Shown here: positions 26,331 through 36,512 of the stretch, in pieces
How positions within the stretch are numbered: the stretch's first letter is position 1
How the letters are laid out: each line of letters starts with the position of its first letter
DNA from: Callorhinus ursinus
Taxonomy: Eukaryota; Chordata; Mammalia; Carnivora; Otariidae
Assembly (NCBI RefSeq): GCF_003265705.1
Contig: NW_020313044.1
Span: 3,210,879-3,274,878, forward strand
Direction of reading: 5' to 3'
Length of the DNA: 64,000 nt
The notes under the pieces: model-generated
Databases searched by the model: none
Seen by the model: the letters and a program-made list of their open reading frames with translations, nothing else
What the model was told of the DNA's origin: nothing
Position numbers and translations under genes: made by a program

Positions 26331-28316
26331 ATCTACTACAGATCCTAAAACAAAAATGGAGTATTTTGGATTTTATAATTCATGGTTTTAAAACAATAGC
26401 TTGAGAAAAATTAGTATTCTAATTAGAAATCCCAAATAATACTCAAAAAGGAAAAGACAAATTAAGGTAAAGACTTGAATTAAATAAGTGAATCACAATG
26501 ATACTCAAGATTACTCAAGACTATAAATTCAGAAATAGTTATTTCAGGTTTAGCATCAAGGAGAACATCCTCATGACCAGACTAATACTCAGCAAGTCTT
26601 TTCTTCCTGAGGGCACTAATACTCTAGCCAAACAACAAACGCTGTTCACCTTACATGCCCCTACAATGCAGGGTCAAATTTGCACTCAGTGGGATGCAGA
26701 AAGCGTAAAAGTCAAATTGAAAACCAGTTTGAAACTACGTAGGTTTCACTTTATCCAAACATTTAAAACTATGTATTTCTTATACATGAAATAAATCTTC
26801 AGGAAATACTACTACTGTTGTATGTTAACTAAATCATATCCTAGCCTTTTAATTCTATACTTCTTCACATGGAATACAACCTATTTGTAGCACTTAGGGG
26901 AGTATGCAAAAAAAAGCAACTACCCCACTTATGCACTATGCTTAATCAATTAAATTATTCTGATTAAAACTAAAAACTTCATTGTAGCTCAAAAGGCCAA
27001 AGACAGTCAAAAGAGTTTTTCTATTTTTGGAAAAAGAGATTCTTTAACTGTTGCAAAGGCTAATGCTGTGACATGAAATCCAGGTGCAACACGTTAACAA
27101 ACATGTTAGGAAAGCTAACATTACTGTTTTAATACCTAAGGATATTCACATTAAGGATAAAATTACCCTGTAGTGAATGCCAACAATGCACCTCATACTA
27201 CACAGACAGATATTCAAGGGTTCTATTTTGTTATCATTCCAATTCTTTCATGCCCCAGTAAGCAAACCCTCAAAGTGGGATTCTCTTCCTCTAAAACTAA
27301 GCTAAAATGAAAAATATGAACTACAGAGATAAAATTTATTTGTGATATATTGTTTATTCTGAGAAAACAAATCACATGTTTATCATAATCTATCTCTTTT
27401 CCAGAAAGAAATGGAGTAGCTAGTCATGAGCAGGGCCCACTTCTCATGATGTCATTCCAAAGCCATTACTAAATGTTACACATGTTACACTTCCTTCAAA
27501 TCAATCACAAAACAAGTCATCCTAAGACCGAGGTCAAATTCCACTCAACTAAAAGATCTCCAAACTTGAAGTAACGGTCCACTTACTAAATAATATTCAA
27601 AGACCAAATTCCAGAAAAACCCTCCTCTTGTACCTCCCCCACTTAAAAAAAAAAAAATCAGTCTTCTCCTTTTAGCTCATTGTAATGGAATGTGACCTGT
27701 AGTTAAGGGCTTTTCCATTCCTTATTTACTGCTTAGAGAAGGCAAAGCAGATCTATTCTCCCTCACAAGGGTAATGTATTTCTTAAAAGAAGAAAAGTGC
27801 AGTGTGGGTGGTTAATAATATAACAATTAGAACAAACAAAAGGCAAATTGGTTTACTTGATTTCTCATGTATGACAGGATGAGTTTATTTAAATGATAAA
27901 TCAATCTATTTTTATTTTACAACACTGGACAAACATCTAAAAGATCTAGGATCTGTATGATTCCTAATAAATCAGGTAGGATAGGGGAAGTTAAAACTAC
28001 AACTACTTAAATAAATCTTCACACACAAAATTACTATAAACATCTTTTCATGACAAATCATATTTTTGTCATTGAAGTTATACACTTAAGTACCTACCTG
28101 ATCATAGAGAGAAGAACAGGAAAATACTTAAGAAATGTACTTCAAAGTCTAATATTAAACACATCTATCTGGGGTTCAGTTAGCATTTTTTAAAAAGAGG
28201 TATTTGACTCGATGATCCCCAAAACTACTATGATACTTTAACCCGAGTTTTAAAATGAACGAATTCTAGACAAAAACTCTCCCGCAATAACCCCCTTAAG
28301 GATATATTTTACTTAC

Positions 28317-28483
28317 ATTCTTCCTACACCTTCATACATGTGAGTCTCATCTACCAAAGTCATGATCTCTGTATCTGTAAGATGTGCATGCTTTTTCGTT
28401 CTGTTTAGCTGTTCAATCTGTATGTCTGCAAGCTTCACCTTCTGTTGAGTGTCAATAACTTTGGCTTGAAGCTCTGTGAAGGC
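28317..28483 (-). CDS. PFDN1: PFDN1 exon 2 (codons 12-66 plus 2 nt)
   Basis: The minus strand shows a pyrimidine-rich acceptor ending in TTATTAG, then 167 nt open in one frame, then a GTAAGT donor (complement of 28311-28316). The translation starts AFTELQAKVIDTQQKVKLAD, passes QIEQLNRTKKHAHLTDTE and ends MYEGVGR plus AT of the next Met codon. This is the first long helix (coiled-coil arm) of a beta-type prefoldin and the start of its beta hairpin, residues 12-66 of the roughly 122-residue subunit. One difference from the human protein as I recall it is DETHMYEG instead of DETNMYEG (N to H). The exon ends in phase 2, so the next exon must begin with G. That exon is not recognisable anywhere to the left, so intron 2 exceeds 28.3 kb here. 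Confidence 0.96.
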
Positions 28484-30843
28484 CTAATAAAAAAAAGTCC
28501 TTGATTTAGTGGGTGAAACATTTTACAGGAAACACAAGTCAAATCCAAACACATCAAAATAAAGCATGTTAACCAGAGACAAAGCTGTTAAATTTACTGA
28601 CACAAACATCAGTAAAAGTCAATATAATTGTAAACAATCAAGCCACCATACTAAATAATGAACTTATCCTGTCCTCAGAAGATGCAGTCTATTTGAAGAA
28701 CAAATGTACATTAAATAACCTTATGAAAAAGCAGGTATCCAAGGAGTAATAAAAACAATAAATGCAAGAGTCAGAGGATGACACCCAGAGATTCAAAACA
28801 GAACCACAAATACGACTCACTTCATTTGTGTTACATGACTAGGTTTCAAAACACTTTCTCACATTTGTTTGAAATACTAACAAGGGAATATTAATATGAG
28901 AACATTGAAGAATTTATCTCATTTACTCTTCTCAATAATCCTATGAGTTAGGGATGGCAGTTTCATCATCACTCTTTACAAGTTAAAGTAACTAAATTTG
29001 TTAAAAAGATAAAAGTGGCTTCCACAGGGTTGAACAACTATTAGGTGGAAAGGCAGGTACTTAAATCCCTTTCTTCCGACCCCTAGTTCAGGAATGTTTC
29101 TATTCTGTCTACAGTAATATTCAGAATACAAATATTTTTGAGATAAAGATAAAAAACTAACAAAAAAATCAAAGCATTGGTAGAAGAACTGCATCATGAT
29201 ATTCATATCCACATACCAAGCCAAATTTGACCCTCATGTACACTTAAAGATAAACACAGTTCTTGGATACTCTTAAGTGCCTAGAATGACTTTCAGATGC
29301 TGTCAAATTTATGCCTTAATAATAACATCTGTGACTGCAACAATACAAGGCAAAGGCTACTAAACTTTTTTCTGACTTTGCTCTCCCCTACTAGTAGGTT
29401 TCCAAAGACTGATTTAGAAAGGGAGGTGCCTGAAATTTCCTATTAGTCTTCAACAACAACAACAAAGATCTCATAAAGATATTAGAAGATAAAACCTTTA
29501 AACAAGTTTATTTTTTAGTTAATTTAATTAGCCGTCAAAACTACCCAATTTCAGTCTCCAATCATTTTCTTAGTTTCCATTCATTGCCCAGGGGTTTCTT
29601 AACAACGAATTCAAATACTGGGAGCTAAGACCATTCACAGCTGTACTCAACTGTTTACTCTTTCACTAAACCCTGACTTACATTTGAACTCTTAACAGGA
29701 AAAAAAAAAAAGGTAAATTTTTAGAATTCGTTAAGAATTCTTAAAATGAATTTGGTTTTGCATGTAAAATTACCTGACCTGTGCACACTTTGCTAAGGAA
29801 GCTGGTAACTGTTAAGCTGAGATATTACAGCATTAGAGAACACCACGTTAAAGACTAAATTTACAAGTTTCAAAAGAAGAAAGACAAAAAGCAAGTTACA
29901 TATACATAAATCCTCTGGGTAATAACAAACAGCTTCATTTATTAGGAGCAACAACTAGCCCAGCTTCCTATTTCATATGCAAAGGTTGACCAGAAGTATT
30001 AAGACGCAAAATTTGCTTTTCTGAAGAACCTAAATTCATAATCAAAAGGTGTGGAGTAAAGTAGGGAATAGTGGATTCTAGTCCCAACTTTTAACTAAAT
30101 CTTTTCTGGAACTCAGTTTCCTTTTCTAAAAAAAGTACAGGTTTAACGTAGATAAGTCCAGGATCCTTTCCCTGACAACCCTTAGATGGCGAAAACCTTT
30201 TTAACTGAACACATTTATAAGCAACTGTTTGAAGAGAGGAGCCCAGTTCCTTCTCATACAGATTATATTTGGAAAATTTTACGGACCTGTTTTTTTGACA
30301 AGTCCTTCAAGAAAAGGGGAAAGGGAGTACGGCTGGGAGTTAAAGCCCTGATACTAACATTGTTATGAGACTATCTAACTCTGACCTGTATGTAGATACT
30401 GCGACCTTTCACGGTACAGGATCAAGTAAGTGGCCTAAAAACAGAGTGGACTTGGGAATTTTTAAAGCAAATGAGGATTTAGAATTACAGATGCCTCAGC
30501 TCAGGCAAGCGGTCCGAAGGGTCTCCAATTTGAAACGCTTACTTCAGGCCTTACTAGGGAACTGAAGCCTCCACACAACGAAACGGCTCTGGAGCTCGGA
30601 ACGAGAGAACATGCCAGCTATCGGCCCGCCAGACTTAACCAGACCAGCCCAACCGGCTCTTACCCAGAAAGAGCTGCTCGCCCCCCACGCCAACATAAGG
30701 AGAACTGGTCCCGCCTCAGGACTCTGGGAAATCACTCCCCAGTTCCCTGGGGCCTCTTGCCTTCCTCAGGACTCGAGCCTCATGCGATATATCCCCTTAG
30801 CTTCCCAAAGAGAAGCCTGTAGCAGGTCAGGACCCTCTTTTAC
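28484..30843 (-). other. PFDN1: PFDN1 intron 1
   Basis: This 2360-bp intron is bounded by GTAAAA and TTATTAG. I see no SINE or L1 in it, which is unusual for this window. The exon-1-proximal 300 bp is part of the CpG-rich promoter. A short A-run (29699-29712) and A/T-rich tracts are the only simple sequence. Confidence 0.9.
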
Positions 30844-30876
30844 CTTCTTCAACTCCAGATCCACGGGAGCCGCCAT
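30844..30876 (-). CDS. PFDN1: PFDN1 exon 1, coding part (codons 1-11)
   Basis: Read on the minus strand, an ATG in the context CCAAGATGG opens MAAPVDLELKK and runs straight into a GTAAAA splice donor (complement of 30838-30843). This is the N-terminus of prefoldin subunit 1, a beta-type subunit of the cytosolic hexameric prefoldin chaperone that hands nascent actin and tubulin to the CCT/TRiC chaperonin. The 33 nt end exactly on a codon boundary, and exon 2 at 28317-28483 continues in the same frame. The start is chosen because it matches the known family N-terminus and sits in a CpG-rich promoter. The 5' UTR lies just to the right; its exact cap site cannot be read from sequence. The identification rests on recall of the human protein and is strong because both exons and the neighbouring HBEGF gene agree. 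Confidence 0.95.
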
Positions 30877-30881
30877 CTTGG
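30869..30881 (-). promoter_or_regulatory. PFDN1: YY1-type site over the PFDN1 start codon
   Basis: The minus strand reads CCAAGATGGCGGC. AAGATGGCGGC is the classic YY1 core, and its ATG is the PFDN1 initiator. Such sites just downstream of the cap are typical of short-5'-UTR housekeeping genes. Binding itself is inferred. Confidence 0.7.
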
Positions 30882-30891
30882 TTCACTCAGA

Positions 30892-30903
30892 GCGCCTGCG
30901 CAG
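30892..30903. promoter_or_regulatory. NRF1-type palindrome, proximal
   Basis: gcgcctgcgcag is a near-perfect match to the NRF1 consensus (YGCGCAYGCGCR-like), 16 bp upstream of the PFDN1 ATG. It could lie at or next to the transcription start. Confidence 0.7.
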
Positions 30904-30941
30904 TACGATAAAGCCAGAAAGAGGATGGAGGAGGGGCAAGC

Positions 30942-30950
30942 TTTGGCGGG
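30942..30950 (+). promoter_or_regulatory. E2F-like site
   Basis: tttggcggg fits the E2F core TTTSGCGS. It lies between the two NRF1-type palindromes. Confidence 0.45.
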
Positions 30951-30969
30951 TCGACTGTCCCTTTCCTTC

Positions 30970-30982
30970 TGCGCCTGCGCAC
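30970..30982. promoter_or_regulatory. NRF1-type palindrome, distal
   Basis: tgcgcctgcgcac repeats the same GCGCCTGCGCA core 78 bp upstream of the first copy. Paired sites support NRF1 control of PFDN1. Confidence 0.7.
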
Positions 30983-31309
30983 GAGTCGGACTAGCCCGGC
31001 TTCTAGAAATGTCACGAGTACAGATTACATTTTCCCCCACGCGATCTATCAGGCTTGGCACGCAGATTCTCTGGTTTTAAGCGCTTTCACAAATACCTTA
31101 GCTAGTGCTTGGTGACTAGAGTTGTAAGTAGATCAGGCCAAAACCTCTTCAGGCATTCATTACTTCAGCTAATCCCTGTGCTGTCAGGGAAGTAGAAGAA
31201 TCAACCTCAGCCTTAGGCATGCCAGTACGGAGAAGTCCAGCAGTTTTAGTAGAAGTGCTCTTCCAAAGAATTTATTTCTACTGAAGTCTTCTGGAAGACC
31301 TTCTAGACA

Positions 31310-31680
31310 CAGTGGTTCTCAAGAGAGGCAAAATAAATTTGCTGAAAGAATACAGATTCTCTGGGGTGCGTGGGTGGTGCAGTCGCTTGAAGGTCCTGAC
31401 TCTTGATTTCTGCTTGGGTGGTGATCTCTGGGGTCTTGAGATTGAGCTCTGCCTTGGGCTCCACGCTCAGTAGGGCGTCTGCTTTGGGTTCTCCCTCTGC
31501 CCCTCCCCCTGTGCTCATGCTTTCTCTCTCTAATAAATATTTTAAAAAATAATAATATGGAGTCTCTGGTCCTCATCCCAGACTTAATTACTTAAAAATA
31601 TCTGAAATTGGGGCCTGGAAGTTTGTGTTTTCCCAAACTCCCTTTATGACCTGATGCAAGTCCACCTGCAGACTACATTT
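31310..31680 (+). mobile_element. MER5A-like DNA-transposon remnant, split by a SINE
   Basis: cagtggttctcaa starts the element. A body with atacagattctctgg ... gtctctggtcctcatcccag continues after the SINE. Diverged. Confidence 0.5.
31363..31556 (+). mobile_element. SINEC, diverged old copy
   Basis: Head ctggggtgcgtgggtggtgc and a gattgagctctgccttgggc body. Flanks share agtctctgg/agattctctgg. Confidence 0.85.
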
Positions 31681-31799
31681 TCAGAATCTGCTAATAAAAG
31701 ACCTGGCATTTCAACCAGAAGATGAATAGTAATTAGACTTTTAGAAACGGAAGAAATGGATGTTTTACCGACTCTAAAAACTTGGGGGGGCGGGAAAGG

Positions 31800-32020
31800 C
31801 AGGGAATTTGGATCCAGCTAGCTCTGGATTCAATGTTTGCTCTTGCCTAGGCCTGTCTGGTTCCACTTCAGTAGCTGTGTAACAGTAGAGTTTGCGCCCT
31901 TATTTAATTTGAGAGTAACAATATTGACCTCACATGGTTATTTTAGGTAATAAGACTGGGAAAAGCTCCAAGCATAGCACCATGCTCACAGTAGGTACTC
32001 AAGAGTTATAGTTAAGTTGA
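31800..32020 (+). mobile_element. MIR
   Basis: tccacttcagtagctgtgtaac and the terminal agcatagcaccatgctcacagtaggtactcaa are MIR landmarks. Confidence 0.7.
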
Positions 32021-32198
32021 TGTAGTTAGCATTATTATGTTTGTCTTTCAAGGTCTAGGAAGCAGGCCACCTCTCCCATTATCTTTTTTGCTTTTTTGTA
32101 TCATTCATCACACAGACCAAAAATAATCTTTCCTCTGAACTCTCTTCAAGACTACATCTGTTCCTTTCTGAGGTACATGATACTTCCTACCTTAAAAA

Positions 32199-32220
32199 CA
32201 AAAACAAAACAAAACAAAAC
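32199..32220. repeat. (AAAAC)n
   Basis: Four to five AAAAC units before a SINE tail. Confidence 0.85.
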
Positions 32221-32412
32221 TTTTTTTAAAAAAAGATTTTATTTATTTATTTGTCAGAGAGAGAGAGCACAGGCAGGGGGATTGGCAGGCAGAGGAAGAA
32301 GCAGGCTACTTGCTGAGGAAGGAGCCCGATGTGGGACTCTGTCCCAGAACCCTGGGATCAAGACCTGAGCCAGAGGCAGAGGCTTAACCAACTGAGCCAC
32401 CCAGGGGTCCCC
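32221..32412 (-). mobile_element. SINEC, antisense
   Basis: T-run, GA-rich stretch and the end gagccacccaggggtccc. Confidence 0.94.
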
Positions 32413-32429
32413 TACCAAAAAAAAATTCT

Positions 32430-32570
32430 TATTAAACTCTAAGCTCCTTGAAATCAAGAACTATGGAATAATGATTCTCCCATTTATACCCAAAACACTG
32501 ATCACAGTGCCTCACAGAGAAGAAATACAAAATAAACACTCAGTAAGAATAAATTCTTCAGAAGAAAACT
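32430..32570 (+). mobile_element. L2 3' end
   Basis: ctaagctccttgaaatcaag and cacagtgcctcacagagaag ... aaataaacactcagtaagaa. Confidence 0.55.
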
Positions 32571-32739
32571 AGCCATTTTTCTCTAATTTGGTAAAGAAAA
32601 GAAAGGCCTAATTCTATTCCAGGACCTTCTTAGAACTTCGTTATAGATAGTTAATAAATAATGACTAAAAATTAAAATTCAAAGAAAGTCTCAGACACTT
32701 ATCTGTATATTACCTCGTGAGATTTTAAAAACACTCCTC

Positions 32740-32870
32740 ATAGAGTCATATGTAATGTCAAAGTTAGAAGCATAGGCTAAGGTGTCAGACAACCTGGGTT
32801 CAAATACTGCCTGTTAAAAGCAGTGGGACCTTAAGAAAGGATCTTCTCTCAATTTTTCTGGCCATTGTTC
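32740..32870 (+). mobile_element. MIR fragment
   Basis: gtgtcagacaacctgggttcaaatactgcc is the MIR core. Confidence 0.6.
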
Positions 32871-33002
32871 CTTTTTGCATACCACTCCTTCCTCCTGAGT
32901 TTAATTTCCTTCTTGATGAAGTAAGTCCTTTAGTAGGTTCTTTCAGGAAGAGTCTTGGAGAGTAAACTCTCAGCCTTGTATGATGGATTTGATTGTGTCC
33001 CC

Positions 33003-33755
33003 CCCAAAGAAGATGAGGTGAAGTACATCCAAATGTCATCTATTTGGAAATCAAGTCTTTACAATGGTAATCAAGTTAAAATAAGGTTGTTGGGGTTGCC
33101 CTAATCCAGTATGTCTTAGTCCTTCAGGCTGCTATAACAAAATACCACAGACTGGATGGCTTATAAACAGCAAACGTTTATTTCTCATAGTTCTGGAGAC
33201 TGGAAGTTCAAGATCAGGGCGCTAGCATGGTTGAATGAGGGCCTTATTCTGGGTTGCAGACTTCTGACCTCTTGCTGTGTTCTCACAAGAAAGAGTGAAA
33301 GATCTCTGTGGGGTCTCTTTTATAAGAATATGACTCCCATTTGTAAGGGTTCCATTCTCAAGACTTAAGCACTTCCCAAAGGCCCCACTTGCTAATGCCA
33401 TCATGTTTGGGATTTCAACATACGAATTTTGGGGGTGCACCAACATAACATAGCACAATATGACAGGTGTCCTTATAAAAAGGGGAAATTTAGACTTAGA
33501 GATAGACATTCACAGAAAGAGGACTATGTGAAGAAACAGAAGAATGCCATGTGAAGATTGCAGTTATACTTCTGGCGATCAGAAACTGAAAAAGGCAAGA
33601 AACCCTCTATAGCTTTTAGAGGGACAATGACAATGTCAACATCTTGATTTTGGTCTTCTAGCCTCTAAAACTGTGTGAAAATAAATTTCTGTTGTTCTAA
33701 GCTACCCTGTTTGTAGTACTTTGTTATGGCAGCCTTATGAAAGTAAGTCACTTTG
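33003..33755 (+). mobile_element. Two nested old LTR-like repeats (MaLR type)
   Basis: 33003-33105 and 33460-33755 read as one MLT1-like LTR (gtccttataaaaaggggaaa ... gttctaagctaccctgtttg). 33106-33455 (ttcaggctgctataacaaaa ... gaattttgggggtgcacc) is a second element inserted in it. Family names uncertain. Confidence 0.6.
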
Positions 33756-33779
33756 TATATATAAAATTGTCTTAATTTC

Positions 33780-33974
33780 ACCTTTAGTTTGAAATGACAG
33801 ATTAGCTGTGTATAGAATTACAGATTGACAATTATTAGACATTTTTCCATAGTCTTCTGGCTTTCATATACTGATAAAAATTTCTGTCAGGCTGCTTTTC
33901 ATGATTTTGTTAGAAACCTGTCTTATCTCTCATGTTTTTTAAGACATTCACATTGTTCTAGGTTCTGCCCTTTT

Positions 33975-34016
<42 letters not shown>

Positions 34017-34362
34017 TTTCTTTATTTTTCCTATTTGGGACATAGTACACTTCTTTAATCTGAGGTTTTATGCTAATTCTGAAAAATGTTCAACCAGTAA
34101 CTCATGGAATATTGGCTCCCCACCATTTTTTGTCATTATTCCTAACTAGAACCCCTATTTAAAATATGTTGAATCATCCATAAATCTTTGCCTCTATTTT
34201 ATACTATTTCCCCATGCTGAATCCTGAATGATTTATTCACTTTTCCTCACTAATTTACTAAGTTTTTTCAACTATGTCTAATTTACTGTTTAAGTCATTC
34301 CTTGGGTTTTTATTTGAATAATTATAAACTTTAATTCTTAAAATTTTATTTGACCCTTTCAT
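33780..34362 (-). mobile_element. Old LINE-like fragment, antisense
   Basis: AT-rich text such as caactatgtctaatttactgttt resembles an old L1 region read backwards. Weak. Confidence 0.35.
33977..34012. repeat. (GT)n microsatellite
   Basis: Eighteen GT units; encodes only a Cys-Val run in a chance frame. Confidence 0.95.
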
Positions 34363-34691
34363 GACAAAAACACTTAACAAACTAGGAATAGAATGAAACA
34401 ACTTTAACATAAGAAAAGCCGCATATAAAAAACCCATAGTGAACATCATGTTTATTGGTAAAAGACTGAAAGCTTTTCCAGTAAAGGAACAAGGCAAGGG
34501 TGCCCACTTTCGCCACTTCTACTCAACATAGTAGTGGATGTCCTAGCCAATGCAGTTAAGCAAGAAAAGAAATAAAAGGCATCCAAATTGGAAAGGAAGT
34601 AATAAAATTATCCTTGATGATAAAACCTTATAATTTTAGGTGTAAAATGATAAAACCTTATAATTAGAAAATCCTAACAATTCCACACAAA

Positions 34692-34701
34692 NNNNNNNNN
34701 N
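34692..34701. other. Assembly gap (10 N)
   Basis: Ten N bases sit between two exact copies of a 37-bp sequence (34655-34691 and 34702-34738). The flanks lie inside an L1 ORF2 remnant. The duplicate is best read as overlapping contig ends that were not merged. Confidence 0.95.
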
Positions 34702-34910
34702 ACCTTATAATTAGAAAATCCTAACAATTCCACACAAAAATTATTAGAGCTAATAAATGTATTCAGCAAAGTATAAGGATACAAAGTCAGCACGCAAAAA
34801 TCAGTTGCATTTCTATCCACTAACAATAAGCAATCTGAAAAGGAAATTAAGAAAATAATTGTGTTCACAATAGCATCAGAAAGAATAACATACTCAGAAA
34901 TAACATAACA

Positions 34911-35103
34911 GGGGCGCCTGGGTGGCTCAGTCACTAAGCGTCTGCCTTCGGCTCAGGTCATGATCCCAGGGTCCTGGAATCGAGCCCTGCATCGGGCTCC
35001 CTGCTCCACGGGAAGCCTGCTTCTCCCTCTCCCACTCCCCTTGCTTGTGTTCCCTCTCTCGCTATGTCTCTCTCTGTCAAATAAAAAAATAAAATCTTAA
35101 AAA
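34911..35103 (+). mobile_element. SINEC, near-consensus CT-rich form
   Basis: ggggcgcctgggtggctcag head and complete CT tract. Perfect duplication aaataacataaca. Confidence 0.96.
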
Positions 35104-35514
35104 AAATAACATAACAAAGGAAGTGAAAGATTTGTACAATGAAAACTACAAAATGTTGCAGATGGAAATTTAAGAATACACAAATAAATGGAAAGACATT
35201 CTGTGTTCGTGGATTAGAGGATTTAATTAATATTGTTAAAATGTTAATCCTACCCAAAATGATTTACAGATTTAATGCCATCCCTATCAAAGTCCCAATG
35301 ACTTTTTTTCGCAAAAATAGATAAACCCATCCTGAAATCCATATGAAATCTCAAGGAACCCTGTATAGCCAAAACAATCTAGAAAAAGCAGAGCAAACTG
35401 AGGATTCACACTTCCTGAGTTCAAACTTTATTATAAAACTACAGTAATCAAAACAGTGTGATGCTGGCATAAAGACAGACAAATGTACAAATGGAATACA
35501 ATAGAGAACCCAGT

Positions 35515-35762
35515 GGGGTGCCTGGGTGGTTCAGTCAATTTAGGGTCCAACTCTTGGTTTCAGCTCAGGTCCTGATCTCAGGGTTGTAATCTCAGGGTCA
35601 TGGGATTGAGCCCCCATCGAGCCCCAAGTCGGGCTCCACACTCAGCTCAGAGTCTGCTTAGGATTCCCTCTCCCCTCTCTTGCAGCCTCTCCCCCTGTGA
35701 TCTCACTCACTCTCTCTCCCTCTCTTTATCTCTAAGATTGATCTCAATCAATCTTAGAAAAA
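35515..35762 (+). mobile_element. SINEC, long diverged copy
   Basis: Contains an internal repeat of the ctcagggt segment, making it about 250 bp. Duplication aatagagarcccag. Confidence 0.92.
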
Positions 35763-36009
35763 AATAGAGAGCCCAGAAATAAGCCCTCAAGATATAGTCA
35801 AACGATTTTTTTTTTGTCCCAAGTGTGCCAAGACCATTCAATGGGGGAAATGTCATAATGATACAAGCCTACCTAAAGAAATAAGAAAAAACTCAAATAA
35901 ACAACCTAACCTTACACCTAAACTAGAAAAAGAACAAAGAAAGCCCAAGATGGAAGGAAATAACAGAAGGAAGGAAGGAATTAGGTCAGAGCAGAAATAA
36001 ATGACAGAG

Positions 36010-36298
36010 GAGCATCTGGCTGGCTCAGCTGGAACAGCATGCAACTCTTGATCTTGGGGTCATGAGTTCAAGCCCCATGGTAGGCATAGAGTTTACTTTA
36101 AAATAATAATAATAAATAGATTTTTTAAAAAGATTTTATTTATTTATTTGACAGAGAGAGAGACAGTGAGAGAGTGAACACAAACAGGGGGAGTGTGAGA
36201 GGGAGAAGCAGGGGATCCCGGGATCATGACCTGAGCCGAAAGCAGACGCCTAATGACTGAGCCACCCAGGTGCCCGAATAAATAGATTTTTTTAAAAG
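36010..36298 (+). mobile_element. SINEC short form with a second SINE in its tail
   Basis: Head gagcatctggctggctcagc and gagttcaagccccatgg. Outer duplication aaataaatgacagag. The tail is interrupted by an antisense copy at 36127-36276. Confidence 0.9.
36127..36276 (-). mobile_element. SINEC, antisense, internally deleted
   Basis: Jumps from the GA-rich stretch to ggatcccgggatcatgacct. Duplication aataaatagatttttt on both sides; tail-to-tail with its host SINE. Confidence 0.93.
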
Positions 36299-36512
36299 AA
36301 ATAAATGACAGAGACCAAAAAAATAAAAAAGAACCAATTGATGAAATCAAGAGCTGGTTCTTTCAAAAGATAAACAAAATTGATAAACCCTTAGCCAGAC
36401 TCATCAAGGAAAAAAAGAGAAAGGACCCAAATAAATAAAATCAGAAACAAAAGAGAAGTAACAACCAACACCACAGAAATACAAAGGATAATAAGAAAGT
36501 ACAATGAAAAAT

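Larger units (their letters stand above)
30560..31030 (-). promoter_or_regulatory. PFDN1: PFDN1 CpG-rich promoter and 5' UTR
   Basis: This stretch is clearly richer in G, C and CpG than its AT-rich surroundings and straddles PFDN1 exon 1. It has no TATA box at a sensible distance from the ATG. It contains two near-identical GCGCCTGCGCA palindromes, a TTTGGCGGG E2F-like site and a YY1-type site, annotated separately. That is the usual make-up of a housekeeping, dispersed-start promoter. The side away from the gene is equally GC-rich, so divergent transcription is possible, but no upstream gene is seen within 31-62 kb. Confidence 0.85.
34366..36512 (+). mobile_element. L1 ORF2 remnants (RT region, then an earlier ORF2 segment)
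   Basis: 34366-35850 is RT and following ORF2 text (ctgaaagcttttccagtaaa ... ccaaaatgatttacagattt). From about 35850 the order jumps back to the pre-RT region (aaataaacaacctaacctta, gagctggttctttcaaaaga), so at least two L1 copies or a rearrangement are joined. Contains the N gap. Confidence 0.8.

Noticed and set aside
30611..30994. 127-codon plus-strand frame across the PFDN1 promoter
   Set aside because: It overlaps exon 1 antisense and promoter motifs; length is explained by high GC. No known product.
33977..34012. Cys-Val repeat protein
   Set aside because: It is simply a GT microsatellite read in frame.
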